Shown here piece by piece: positions 8,895 to 16,915 of a DNA stretch of 51,818 bases; positions within the stretch are counted from its first letter, which is position 1; each line of letters opens with the position of its first letter. Source of the DNA: DATCHW01 sp036508135 (GTDB lineage Bacteria > Bacteroidota > Ignavibacteria > Tepidaquicellales > Tepidaquicellaceae). The DNA lies in the NCBI GenBank assembly GCA_036508135.1, contig DATCHW010000066.1, forward strand, positions 1 to 51,818, given 5' to 3'. The notes under the pieces are model-generated. The model was not told the DNA's origin. It saw nothing but the letters and a program-made list of their open reading frames with translations, and did not search any database. Both the position numbers and the translations under genes were made by a program.

Positions 8895-9842
8895 ATGGCA
8901 AATCAATTTAAAAATATAGCAAAAAAAGTATTAGAGACATCTCCAATCCCCCTTACTTATAATGAAATATGGGAAGAAGCTGTAAAAAAAGGGCTTGAAA
9001 AAACTCTTAAAGGAAGTGGCAAAACACCTTGGCAAACTCTAGGTGCACAATTATTTGTTGATGTTAGGGATAATATTAATACTGAGTTTATAAAAGTAGG
9101 TAGTAGACCCGCAAGATTCTTTTTAAAAGAACGTTCTTCAGAAATCAATAATCAAGTTTTAAAAAAGATTGATGCAATTCCAGAAAAATCAAAAGTGAAT
9201 CATAATTATTCTGAAAGAGAATTACATCCTGTGATTTCATATTATTTGTATTCAAATCTTAATTTCAATAGAGGTCGAAGAATACTCTCGAAAACAATTT
9301 ATCATGAAAAATCGAAAAAAGGCGGATATAACGAATGGATTTTCCCGGACATGGTTGGATTTTTCATACCTTTGGAAGAATGGAATAATGAAATTGTAGA
9401 ATTAAATAGAATCTCTGATAATAATATACTTAGATTATTTTCATTCGAAGTTAAGAAAGTAATTAATAGAGGAAATCATAGAGAATCATTTTTTCAGGCA
9501 GTTTCGAATTCATCTTGGGCTCATGAGGGGTATCTTGTTGCTTCAGAAATTAAAGATGATGAAGATTTATTAGCAGAACTTGCTCGTCTTACACAATCAT
9601 TTGCTATAGGAATAATAAAATTAGATTTAGACGATATAGATTCATCCTCAATTCTATTCCCTGCTACACCTAAAAAATCATTAGATTGGGAAACAATGAA
9701 TAAACTAAGTGAAACTAATCCGGATTTTAAGAAATTTATTGAAGATATCAAGATAGACCTTGAATCAAAAAGAATCCATAATTCCGAGTATGATAAAATT
9801 GAAGATGATGTTGAAAAATATATTAAGAAAATGAAAAAGTAA
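8895..9842 (+). CDS. HARE-HTH + PD-(D/E)XK nuclease-like protein (HrgA/COG2958-like)
   Basis: Residues 1-78 form a HARE-type winged helix (PLTYNEIWEEAVKKGL ... PARFFLKE), a domain often appended to restriction enzymes. Residues 105-235 look like a restriction-endonuclease fold: E109 in a leading helix, P151-D152 in NEWIFPDMVG, E185-V-K187 in LFSFEVKK, and Q201 in FFQAVSNSSW. That is a complete PD...ExK...Q series. The whole resembles COG2958/HrgA proteins, found beside restriction systems in Helicobacter and others (family recall, not searched). It probably cuts or binds DNA. ATG start; 10-nt gaps on both sides. Confidence 0.68.
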   Translation: MANQFKNIAKKVLETSPIPLTYNEIWEEAVKKGLEKTLKGSGKTPWQTLGAQLFVDVRDNINTEFIKVGSRPARFFLKERSSEINNQVLKKIDAIPEKSKVNHNYSERELHPVISYYLYSNLNFNRGRRILSKTIYHEKSKKGGYNEWIFPDMVGFFIPLEEWNNEIVELNRISDNNILRLFSFEVKKVINRGNHRESFFQAVSNSSWAHEGYLVASEIKDDEDLLAELARLTQSFAIGIIKLDLDDIDSSSILFPATPKKSLDWETMNKLSETNPDFKKFIEDIKIDLESKRIHNSEYDKIEDDVEKYIKKMKK

Positions 9843-9852
9843 CAAAATTAAA

Positions 9853-10797
9853 ATGAAAACAATAATATTAGGTACAGTAAAATACGGGGCAAATTATTTT
9901 AATACAAATAAAGAAGCTCCTTATCCCGGATTTGATTATAAAATTATGCAAGACTGGGAAGAATTGAAAGAAAATTTACCTCTATCTGCTTTAGGTATTT
10001 ATAAAGGTCAACTATCGAACCAATGTTTTAATTTTATAAAAATCGTTGGTATGAAGTATGATAATACTAATTCTCCTTATTTTGATTTTAAAGTTATTAG
10101 TCGATCAAATATACAGAGTAGTCTTTTAATAAACGCTTTACCAAATAATATAAAAAATTTATTGTTTTCTTCAATCAACAAAGTTACATTACTGAACATA
10201 CTCACAAATATTGGAGTTATCCCACCTAATGAATGGTTAAACATTCAAAATAATAATATCGAGATAATTCATTTCCCCGAAAGTGTAACTGATAGTCCTG
10301 TTAAGACAGATTATTTAGATTTTATTGGAGACCATTATAAGAAATTATTAACTTCGAATTTAAATAATGATGAATTTGAGGATATAACAGCATCTTTACT
10401 TGTTGCTTTAGGTTTTGATATTAAGCAAAAGGGACATAACGTTATTGCAGCTAAAGCTGACGGAGTTGCTTCTTTTGGAAATAAATATGCTTTAGTATAT
10501 GACTGTAAAAATTCAACTGATTTTGTATTACGTGAAGAATTCAAAAGAGCTATTAATCAGTATGTTCAAGATGAAAAACAGATGCGAGATGAAGAAAATA
10601 TTTATCCTGTATTTATTTCAAGAGGTTTTTCGAACTTTAACAATCCAGGTTTTCATTGTTTTACTATTGAATCATTACTTTACTTATTTTATAAAAAGTT
10701 AATATTAGGGAATAAATTTTCACTTCGCCCTTTTAGTATTATCTTGAGTAATACTATTATATTAGATAAAAAAAGCATTGATATTGAATGGTGTTAA
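9853..10797 (+). CDS. Restriction-endonuclease-fold protein (PD-(D/E)XK), fourth island gene
   Basis: A 314-residue protein. The N-terminal ~165 residues are unrecognised. The C-terminal part has a nuclease core: helix NDEFEDITASLLVALGF (E174/E176), D203 in AAKADGVAS, D217-C-K219 in LVYDCKN, and the following helix with RAINQYV. This matches the D...(D/E)xK plan of Mrr-like and type II endonucleases, with D-x-K in place of the commoner E-x-K. Substrate unknown. ATG start 10 nt after the preceding stop. A 56-nt gap follows, the only sizeable gap in the operon. Confidence 0.65.
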   Translation: MKTIILGTVKYGANYFNTNKEAPYPGFDYKIMQDWEELKENLPLSALGIYKGQLSNQCFNFIKIVGMKYDNTNSPYFDFKVISRSNIQSSLLINALPNNIKNLLFSSINKVTLLNILTNIGVIPPNEWLNIQNNNIEIIHFPESVTDSPVKTDYLDFIGDHYKKLLTSNLNNDEFEDITASLLVALGFDIKQKGHNVIAAKADGVASFGNKYALVYDCKNSTDFVLREEFKRAINQYVQDEKQMRDEENIYPVFISRGFSNFNNPGFHCFTIESLLYLFYKKLILGNKFSLRPFSIILSNTIILDKKSIDIEWC

Positions 10798-10853
10798 ATA
10801 AATTTCCTGTACCTTTAGTGGTTTCCTCCTGACGGTAGAAAATGAAATAAATT

Positions 10854-11600
10854 TTGGAAAAGTTAAATCTAAAATATACTAAATCCGACACAATCGTCTG
10901 TTGGCTAAAGCAGAAAATCGATTTATCTATCCTTTTAAATGAGGGTTGGTACAGGATTCCTGTAAAAACAAAATTGGAAAATTTATACAAAGTAAAATAT
11001 CTTGCATTCTATCAGTCTTATGCTTTTTACAAATCTGCATATATTATAAAACATTTCGGAACGATTGACAAAATTGAAATTGTTAAACGACAAGAATTAT
11101 TTCCTAATGAGAAATCTAATCCGAAAAGTAATGATGAATACTACAGGATTAAAATGAAAGATATGAATATTCTCGATACTCCAATCCCAAGCAAAAGAAA
11201 TAGAGGAATTATTTTTATAAATACTACTTTTAAAAAACTTCTTACAGCATCCGAAGTAAATGATTTATATAACGAAAGCCCACTCGAAGATATTCTTTGG
11301 ATTGGTTTGAAAGAAAATAAAATCGTTGCAGAAAGACAATATTTTATTACTGGCGGTAAAAATTTATATTGTCTCGACTTTGCTGCATTCTGTAAGAAAG
11401 GTTCACTCAATATCGAATGCGATGGAGATTCATATCACGTAAATAAAGAAAAAGCAATTAAAGATAATAAACGTGACAACTATCTAACTAAAAAAGGTTG
11501 GAGTATCCTTCGCTATTCCACAACCCAATTACAAGACACCGACGATTGTATTTCAGAAATTAAAGAGTCAATCTATCGAAAAGGCGGAATTGCAGTATGA
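10854..11600 (+). CDS. DUF559/Vsr-like endonuclease-domain protein, fifth island gene
   Basis: A 248-residue protein whose C-terminal ~90 residues show the DUF559/very-short-patch-repair-like nuclease pattern: D175 in YCLDFAAFC, I-E188-C-D190-G-D in a beta strand, then a histidine, RDNYLTKKGW and LRYSTTQL. The N-terminal 110 residues are unassigned. The start is the TTG at 10854; upstream in frame there is a TAA within a few codons, so no ATG is available. The stop overlaps the helicase ATG by 4 nt (ATGA), strongly suggesting coupled translation and that the two act together. Confidence 0.66.
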   Translation: MEKLNLKYTKSDTIVCWLKQKIDLSILLNEGWYRIPVKTKLENLYKVKYLAFYQSYAFYKSAYIIKHFGTIDKIEIVKRQELFPNEKSNPKSNDEYYRIKMKDMNILDTPIPSKRNRGIIFINTTFKKLLTASEVNDLYNESPLEDILWIGLKENKIVAERQYFITGGKNLYCLDFAAFCKKGSLNIECDGDSYHVNKEKAIKDNKRDNYLTKKGWSILRYSTTQLQDTDDCISEIKESIYRKGGIAV

Positions 11601-13570
11601 ATAGTTATTTTTACACGGACTCTATTTCGAATTTCCTTACTTCTACTTCAAATGAAATTCTAGGAGAGTTATCTCAAAATAGTCAATTTTCTGATGATCT
11701 CAATATGAAAATATCCTGGCAAGAAGAAATAAAAATATTAAAAAAAGTACTTCCAGGATTTGACGGTTCAATATTCTTCGAATATTCAATCCCAAGAATG
11801 GGAAGAAGGATTGATGTCGTTTTAATTATTGAAAATGTAATATTTGTTTTAGAATTTAAAATAGGGGAGAAAGATTTTTTACTATCTGGTATTGATCAAG
11901 TATGGGACTATGCTTTAGATTTGAAAAATTTTCATGAAACAAGTCACGAACCAATTATCGCACCTATTCTGATTGCCACTAATGCGAAGAGATCTGATTT
12001 CACTGTTTCTACAACTCCCCACAATGATAACTTATTATTCCCAATTAAATCAAATGAAGACCAGATAAAAGAAGTAATTGAGAATGTTTTAAAATTTGCA
12101 GATGGTGAAAACATTAATCCCAATGAATGGTCAAATGGTAGGTATTCTCCTACCCCAACAATTATCGAAGCAGCTCTGTCATTATATAATAATCATTCAG
12201 TAGCTGATATATCTAGAAATGATGCAGATGCGATTAATTTATCTAAAACTAGTGAAGTAATATCACAAATAATTCAAAACTCAAAAACCAATAGCGTGAA
12301 AGCTATTTGCTTCGTAACAGGCGTGCCGGGTGCTGGAAAAACTCTTGTCGGTCTTGATATTGCTACAAAGCAACTTTCAGAAGAAAAGAAAAATAGAAGT
12401 GTTTATCTCTCTGGGAATGGACCACTCGTTGCAATCTTAAGAGAAGTATTAACACGTGATAAAGTGAAAAGAGAAAAAATGAAAGGTAATAAAGTGAAGA
12501 AAGGAAAAATATTAGGTGAAGTTAAGTTGATTATTCAAAATGTTCATAATTATCGGGATGAATATTTAAGGGATCAAGGAAAACCATTTGACAATATTGC
12601 TATATTCGATGAAGCACAAAGAGCTTGGAATAAAGAACAAACATCATTTTTTATGAAAAGGAAAAAGGGAATCGATAATTTTGATAAATCTGAATCGGAA
12701 TTTTTAATTTCTTGCTTAGATAGACATAAGGATTGGGCAGTAATTATTTGTCTTGTTGGAGGTGGACAAGAAATTTATAGAGGAGAAGCTGGAATTGGTG
12801 AATGGATTGATTCTATTAATCGTTCTTTCCCACATTGGAAAGTTTATATTTCAAATAGATTATCGGATAGTGAATATGCAGCAGGAAATTCACTTAAAAT
12901 TTTGGAGAAACATAATAACATAACTTTAAAAAAAGAATTACATTTATCAGTTTCAATGCGCTCTTTTAGAGCAGAAAATTTATCTTTGTTGGTAAAAAAT
13001 ATTATAGATATAAATATTGAAAAAGCCCCAAAAAATTATCAGATATTAAAAGATAAATATCCAATAGTAATAACACGAGATTTGTTAAAAGCAAAAAAAT
13101 GGTTAAAAGAAAAAGCTCGTGGTTCCGAAAGATATGGAATGGTAGTTTCTTCTCAAGCGTATAGATTAAAACCTTATGCTATGGATGTAAGGTCGCCAAT
13201 GGATCCTATCCATTGGTTTCTCGATGGAAAAAATGACGTTCGATCTTCATATTATTTGGAAGATATTGCGACTGAATTTCATATCCAAGGTTTGGAATTA
13301 GATTGGTCTTGTGTTGCTTGGGATGCAGATTTAAGGTTTATCGATAATAATTGGGATTTTAATTCATTTGTAGGTTCAAGATGGCAAAAGATTAACAAAA
13401 ACGAAAGGAAACAATATCAAAAAAATGCTTATCGAGTTCTTTTGACTCGGGCACGTCAAGGAATGGTAATATTTATTCCTCCAGGTGATGTCGAAGATCC
13501 GACGCGAAATCCAGACTATTATAAAGGAATTTATGAATATTTAAAAAATATCGGTTTCGAAGAAATTTAA
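11597..13570 (+). CDS. Nuclease-fused DUF2075 P-loop helicase/ATPase, sixth island gene
   Basis: A 657-residue protein. The N-terminal ~170 residues contain a PD-(D/E)XK-like core (D73 in RRIDVVL, E86-F-K88 in VLEFKIG). The central part is a DUF2075/COG3410 superfamily 1-like motor: Walker A GVPGAGKT (242-249), Walker B AIFDEAQRAW (335-344), a GGGQEIYRGE motif, and a C-terminal arginine motif LLTRARQG (615-622). It would couple ATP-driven nucleic-acid translocation to cleavage. Such proteins occur in phage-defence islands and toxin-like contexts. It overlaps the DUF559 gene by 4 nt. Its 3' end is duplicated at 14.8 kb. Confidence 0.8.
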   Translation: MNSYFYTDSISNFLTSTSNEILGELSQNSQFSDDLNMKISWQEEIKILKKVLPGFDGSIFFEYSIPRMGRRIDVVLIIENVIFVLEFKIGEKDFLLSGIDQVWDYALDLKNFHETSHEPIIAPILIATNAKRSDFTVSTTPHNDNLLFPIKSNEDQIKEVIENVLKFADGENINPNEWSNGRYSPTPTIIEAALSLYNNHSVADISRNDADAINLSKTSEVISQIIQNSKTNSVKAICFVTGVPGAGKTLVGLDIATKQLSEEKKNRSVYLSGNGPLVAILREVLTRDKVKREKMKGNKVKKGKILGEVKLIIQNVHNYRDEYLRDQGKPFDNIAIFDEAQRAWNKEQTSFFMKRKKGIDNFDKSESEFLISCLDRHKDWAVIICLVGGGQEIYRGEAGIGEWIDSINRSFPHWKVYISNRLSDSEYAAGNSLKILEKHNNITLKKELHLSVSMRSFRAENLSLLVKNIIDINIEKAPKNYQILKDKYPIVITRDLLKAKKWLKEKARGSERYGMVVSSQAYRLKPYAMDVRSPMDPIHWFLDGKNDVRSSYYLEDIATEFHIQGLELDWSCVAWDADLRFIDNNWDFNSFVGSRWQKINKNERKQYQKNAYRVLLTRARQGMVIFIPPGDVEDPTRNPDYYKGIYEYLKNIGFEEI

Positions 13571-13787
13571 AACAACAATTAATTTTATTATGTCTAATAA
13601 TAATTCCGAATACGTCTTTGCAATCTCAGTAGAAGACCTTCAACATGAAGAAAATGAAAAACTCGACAGGGAATTAACCGAAGCTGAAATCGAAATTGCC
13701 AAAAAGGGATTAGAGTGCGGATTGTTAACCGGTATTGATTCGGTTTATGGTGCGATTTTTAATGAAATGATTCCAAATGATCATCGG
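13405..13787 (+). repeat. Diverged ~383-bp direct repeat, copy 1 (helicase tail + small domain)
   Basis: This segment covers the end of the helicase gene, the 19-nt spacer and the first 66 codons of the next gene. It aligns throughout with 14808-15190 at an offset of about 1403-1404. Stop and start spacing and the AATTTAAAACAACAA junction are preserved. Confidence 0.8.
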
Positions 13788-14741
13788 AAATCACGTTTAA
13801 ATCATCTAAGCAAAAATATTCTTCTTCTTGTAACAATAATCTTTCTCGCATTTTATTTCTTTGCCTGCACCGGTTACAGTGTCAATATGGGAATAAAAAG
13901 TTATACTGCCATAAACGAAGATAATGATTCATTGAAATATTACATTGGAACGGAAGATGGTTCTGCCGGTAAAAGCAAACTGCTCGTTCTCGTGCAGGGC
14001 TCGGGACGCGAATCTATTTCACGAAGGTTCGGCTGGGGTGCAGAGGCTGCTATGTTCGGATATGATGTCTTATATCTTGAAAAGTATGCTTATGATGATT
14101 CGCTTAAGTTTTTGAATACAGATTGCCGTGAAAGAAGAATGAAGGATATTAGTTTTGCCATTAATGATGTTGCTAAAAATGTATATGGAAATAATCTTAC
14201 GGAAATCTGTCTCTTTGCGGACAGTGAGGGAGGAGTATTAGCTCCTGAACTTGCAAATGAAATAGCGCTCATTAAAAGAATTCTTATACTCGGAAACGGC
14301 GGGCTTTCCGGGGTAGAAAAAATTAATATACTTTTTGACAAGGAGAAAAAATATAACTATAACGGTTACTTGACTAAATCAGGTATTAAGTCAAAAGACG
14401 ATCTTGATATATTATTGAAAGAGATTAAAGATAATCCTGACACAGAAAAGTATTTTCTCGGAAACACGTATAAGTACTGGAATAGCTACATATATTATGA
14501 CATCGACAATTATTATGAAAAGCTGAAGATACCGACTTTGGTAATTATGGGTGAAAACGATTTCAGCGTACCTTGTGAGAGCGCGTTGTATTTAAAAGAA
14601 AAATTTAAAAAAAATAATTTATTTACAGTTGAAATTATTCCCGATGCTGACCATTTTTTTGTAAATTCAAAAGGTGAAAAGCAGTTTAACAATGTCTTGA
14701 AAACAATTATTTATCCGTGGTTTAAGAGAACATCGAATTAA
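13590..14741 (+). CDS. Chimeric protein: small island domain fused to lipoprotein alpha/beta hydrolase
   Basis: The 383-residue frame joins two unrelated parts. Residues 1-66 (SVEDL, ELTEAEIEIAKKGLECGLL, GIDSVYGAIF) match the separate small gene at 14994, with 55 of 66 identical. Residues 75-95 are a hydrophobic segment ending in FFAC, a poor lipobox that would be an N-terminal signal in a normal lipoprotein. Residues 105-383 are an alpha/beta hydrolase with oxyanion region VQGSG (135-139), nucleophile S212 in ADSEGG, acid D324 in GENDF and H355 in DADHFF. The hydrolase is less AT-rich than the island. I infer that an island end fused in frame to a host hydrolase that lost its own start. Confidence 0.72.
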   Translation: MSNNNSEYVFAISVEDLQHEENEKLDRELTEAEIEIAKKGLECGLLTGIDSVYGAIFNEMIPNDHRKSRLNHLSKNILLLVTIIFLAFYFFACTGYSVNMGIKSYTAINEDNDSLKYYIGTEDGSAGKSKLLVLVQGSGRESISRRFGWGAEAAMFGYDVLYLEKYAYDDSLKFLNTDCRERRMKDISFAINDVAKNVYGNNLTEICLFADSEGGVLAPELANEIALIKRILILGNGGLSGVEKINILFDKEKKYNYNGYLTKSGIKSKDDLDILLKEIKDNPDTEKYFLGNTYKYWNSYIYYDIDNYYEKLKIPTLVIMGENDFSVPCESALYLKEKFKKNNLFTVEIIPDADHFFVNSKGEKQFNNVLKTIIYPWFKRTSN

Positions 14742-14787
14742 ATAAATATATCCAGGTTCCAATTTACGATTTGACATTTGAAATTGA

Positions 14788-14973
14788 GTGTGCTTATTAT
14801 TTATTTCAAGAAAGCAATATTTGAAAAATGCATATTGTGTTTTATTAGCAAGAGTTCGTCAAGGAATGGTTATTTTTATTTCTCCGGGGGATGAAGAAGA
14901 TCCAACTAGTAATCCCAATTATTACAAAGGTATTTATGAATATTTAAAAAGTATCGGTTTCGAAGAAATTTAA
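14788..14973 (+). pseudogene. 3' remnant of a second DUF2075 helicase gene
   Basis: The open frame encodes only the last ~54 residues of a protein matching the C-terminus of the 657-residue helicase (45 of 54 identical: NAY.VLL.R.RQGMVIF and YKGIYEYLK.IGFEEI). Homology begins near 14808 and includes the arginine motif, but the ATPase and nuclease parts are missing. Many differences from the intact gene are third-position changes, so this was once a functional, already diverged copy and not a fresh partial duplication. A GTG at 14788 could start a short peptide, but I regard it as a relic. Confidence 0.8.
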
Positions 14974-15190
14974 AACAACAAATATACTTTATAATGTCAA
15001 ATAATAATCCCGAATATGTCTTCGCAATCTCAGTAGAAGACTTGCAATATGAAGCAATAGAGAATCTCGGCAGGGAATTAACCAAAGAAGAAATTGAAAT
15101 TGCGAAAAAGGGATTAGAATGCGGATTATTAACCGGTATTGATTCGGTTTATGGTGCGATTTTTGATGAAATGATTCCGGATATTCATCG
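14808..15190 (+). repeat. Diverged ~383-bp direct repeat, copy 2
   Basis: The second copy of the helicase-tail/small-gene segment. The two copies bracket the alpha/beta hydrolase body (about 13790-14741). Differences are spread evenly and are often synonymous. Homology stops abruptly at both ends (near 14808 and 15190). Confidence 0.8.
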
Positions 15191-15236
15191 CAACTTTCCT
15201 CTTGAAGGTCTTTCTCACGAAGCCACTCATCCTTAA
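14994..15236 (+). CDS. Small protein of unknown family, paralogue of the chimeric gene's N-terminus
   Basis: An 80-residue frame starting ATG 20 nt after the helicase remnant, the same arrangement as the intact helicase and its downstream gene (19 nt). Residues 1-66 match residues 1-66 of the 383-residue chimera. The core LTKEEIEIAKKGLECGLL...GIDSVYGAIFDEMI is the most conserved. The last ~14 residues are unrelated to the paralogue and run into the 3' end of the fic gene, whose stop overlaps this one head-on. The natural C-terminus may therefore have been lost. I do not recognise the family; a regulator or antitoxin-like partner of the helicase is possible. Confidence 0.55.
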   Translation: MSNNNPEYVFAISVEDLQYEAIENLGRELTKEEIEIAKKGLECGLLTGIDSVYGAIFDEMIPDIHRNFPLEGLSHEATHP

Positions 15237-16783
15237 AGTCTCTTCGCCACTGGTTTTCCGTTCAACCCTGCTTTTACTAACTTTGACAAAAATCTTGAAA
15301 ATGGTTCAATATTCTTGTTCACACTTCCTGCCTCAAGCGCGCTCATATATTCTTCCCTCTCATTCAATGGTATTACAGTCCACGGATATCCTCCTGACGC
15401 AAGCATTGTATTCATCAAAAACCTGCCAATACGTCCGTTGCCGTCCATATATGGATGAATATATACAAACATAAAATGCCCAAGAACAACCCGAACTGCC
15501 GGTTCTTTTTCATTTATCAGTAATTCAAAAAACTCCGGTATCACATCTCTTAATGCCTCCGGTTTCATTGGGATATGCGAAGAATTTCTTATATATACCT
15601 GACTATTTCTGTAACCTGCTAAGTCTGATGCTTTCAGAATACCAGCTTCAACCGATGGTCCAAACATCTTTCTGTACCAATCTCTGTGGTCTTCATCAGC
15701 CACCTTTCCTGAATTCTCTCCCTTTAGTATCGTACCAATACTTTTCTTCACTGATTGAAACGCCTGCCAATATCCCTTTGCCGCCATTGCATTTCTGTGT
15801 TCTTTATCTTTTTCATTTTGTTCAGGATTCCATTTCCCGCTCCTGACTTTCTCAATAAGTTCAGCAGTAACTTTATATCCCTCTATTGATAAAGAGTGAT
15901 AGGCATCTGTTACAAAAATGTCATCCACCTGCTTTAAATATTTATTAATATTTTTTGGCAATCCCTTTGGTTCGGGAAAATGTTTTAAAACTGTCAACCG
16001 CATTTCATTCCAAATTATTTTTACACGATTCACCTGCGGCGATATTTCTCTTCTCGTAAATTCGTAATTTACTTCATCCTTAAATGGGTCTGTTTCTCTT
16101 ACATTATATCCTGCTTCCTGCATTGTCTTAAGTATATCAATTGCTATTCGCTTTCTCCCTATATTACGGAATCCCCCCGCTAATCTCCCTGCAATAACGC
16201 TATGCCCTCCGGCAAGAAGCGGTTGAAGTATCTCAGATGAATCTTGTATCATTGCTAAAACAGTTCTCACATCGGTTGAATTTTGTAAGAAAAATCTCTC
16301 GCCGCAGTTTATCAAAGCACCGGGCAAAGAGTACAATCGCAATCCATCCTTAACCACTATTTCGACATTATCAGGCAATGATGAATTAACTCTTAATATT
16401 GATGTCTCATATATTAATTTTGTCAATTTGTTAGTTGCTTTTGGAGACCTTACAAATAATTGCTTTGGGATAGTTAAATTTCCGCTATGAAATAATAAAG
16501 ATTGATCTGCTGATATCCACCAGTCATTTTTAAATAAATCATTTAAATATCTTGCACAGAATTCCCAATATGATGAATACCAAATCGTGCTGTCACCTTT
16601 TTTGTTATCCGGTGGTGAAACTATATACCACCCCTGTATTACTTCTTGTATAAAGCCGCCTTTCAAAAGACGCTCCCGATGTGTCCTTGATAGTTCTGAT
16701 GTTTTTATTACTGAACCCTTTTCTTTCTGATGTAATCTTAACACTTCGAGTGACTCTGCAAGTTTTTTATTAGGTGATGCCAT
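15233..16783 (-). CDS. Fic family protein with N-terminal AbiEi-like winged helix
   Basis: A 516-residue protein. Residues 10-60 (TSELSRTHRERLLKGGF...GWYIV) resemble the winged-helix N-terminus of AbiEi-type antitoxins. The Fic domain spans about 285-480, with the catalytic HPYMDGNGRIGR (443-454) and an upstream class II inhibitory motif SLSIEG (297-302, pattern S-x3-E-G). Fic enzymes usually transfer AMP from ATP to protein hydroxyls, and the inhibitory glutamate keeps them off until released. The architecture suggests a self-regulated toxin or stress modifier that may bind its own promoter. It is convergent with the island (stops overlap), and a 24-bp repeat tract lies immediately upstream. 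Confidence 0.88.
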   Translation of the reverse strand: MASPNKKLAESLEVLRLHQKEKGSVIKTSELSRTHRERLLKGGFIQEVIQGWYIVSPPDNKKGDSTIWYSSYWEFCARYLNDLFKNDWWISADQSLLFHSGNLTIPKQLFVRSPKATNKLTKLIYETSILRVNSSLPDNVEIVVKDGLRLYSLPGALINCGERFFLQNSTDVRTVLAMIQDSSEILQPLLAGGHSVIAGRLAGGFRNIGRKRIAIDILKTMQEAGYNVRETDPFKDEVNYEFTRREISPQVNRVKIIWNEMRLTVLKHFPEPKGLPKNINKYLKQVDDIFVTDAYHSLSIEGYKVTAELIEKVRSGKWNPEQNEKDKEHRNAMAAKGYWQAFQSVKKSIGTILKGENSGKVADEDHRDWYRKMFGPSVEAGILKASDLAGYRNSQVYIRNSSHIPMKPEALRDVIPEFFELLINEKEPAVRVVLGHFMFVYIHPYMDGNGRIGRFLMNTMLASGGYPWTVIPLNEREEYMSALEAGSVNKNIEPFSRFLSKLVKAGLNGKPVAKRL

Positions 16784-16785
16784 AA

Positions 16786-16902
16786 TTATAATTTATATTT
16801 TGGTTTTAGCTTTTGTGCTGTACCAGTCTTAGCTTTTTGTGCTGTACCAATCATGGCCTTTTGTGCTGAACCAGTCATAGCTTTTTGTGCTGTACCAATC
16901 AT
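16786..16902 (-). CDS. Possible 38-residue leader peptide built of 8-residue repeats, upstream of fic
   Basis: Read on the fic strand, the repeat tract is open. From the ATG at 16902 it encodes a 38-residue basic peptide of four units of the type MIGTAQKA, followed by KPKYKL. The stop (16788-16786) lies 2 nt before the fic ATG. An in-frame TTG at 16917 is an alternative start, and a stop codon lies just above it. Several unit-to-unit differences are synonymous (GCT/GCC, AAA/AAG), but three change residues. Tight abutment suggests a translated leader, but the tract could equally be a set of operators read through by chance. Confidence 0.4.
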   Translation of the reverse strand: MIGTAQKAMTGSAQKAMIGTAQKAKTGTAQKLKPKYKL

Positions 16903-16915
16903 AGCCTTTTGTGTC
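16806..16915. repeat. 24-bp tandem repeat tract upstream of fic
   Basis: Four full units and a partial fifth of about 24 bp lie between the Fic start and its upstream region. On the + strand each unit reads TTTTGTGCTGTACCA, then A/G-TC-A/T-T and A-GC. Unit length is a multiple of three. No spacers separate the units, so it is not a CRISPR array. Confidence 0.85.

Noticed and set aside
6606..13570. Restriction-modification, BREX, DISARM or phosphorothioation (Dnd) system
   Set aside because: No DNA methyltransferase, PglZ, BrxL, DrmA or DndA/C/D-like gene is present; only the DGQ-R motif of the first gene recalls DndB.
14788..14973. A functional 61-residue gene
   Set aside because: It encodes only the last part of the helicase, with the homology beginning mid-domain. 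Treated as a remnant.
6606..15236. Prophage or integrative element
   Set aside because: No integrase, terminase, capsid, tail or conjugation gene, and no tRNA or clear attachment-site duplication at the ends.
15553..15846. 97-codon frame opposite the Fic gene
   Set aside because: It is antisense to the well-supported Fic catalytic region and has no recognisable features.
16806..16915. CRISPR array
   Set aside because: The 24-bp units abut with no unique spacers, and no cas genes are nearby.
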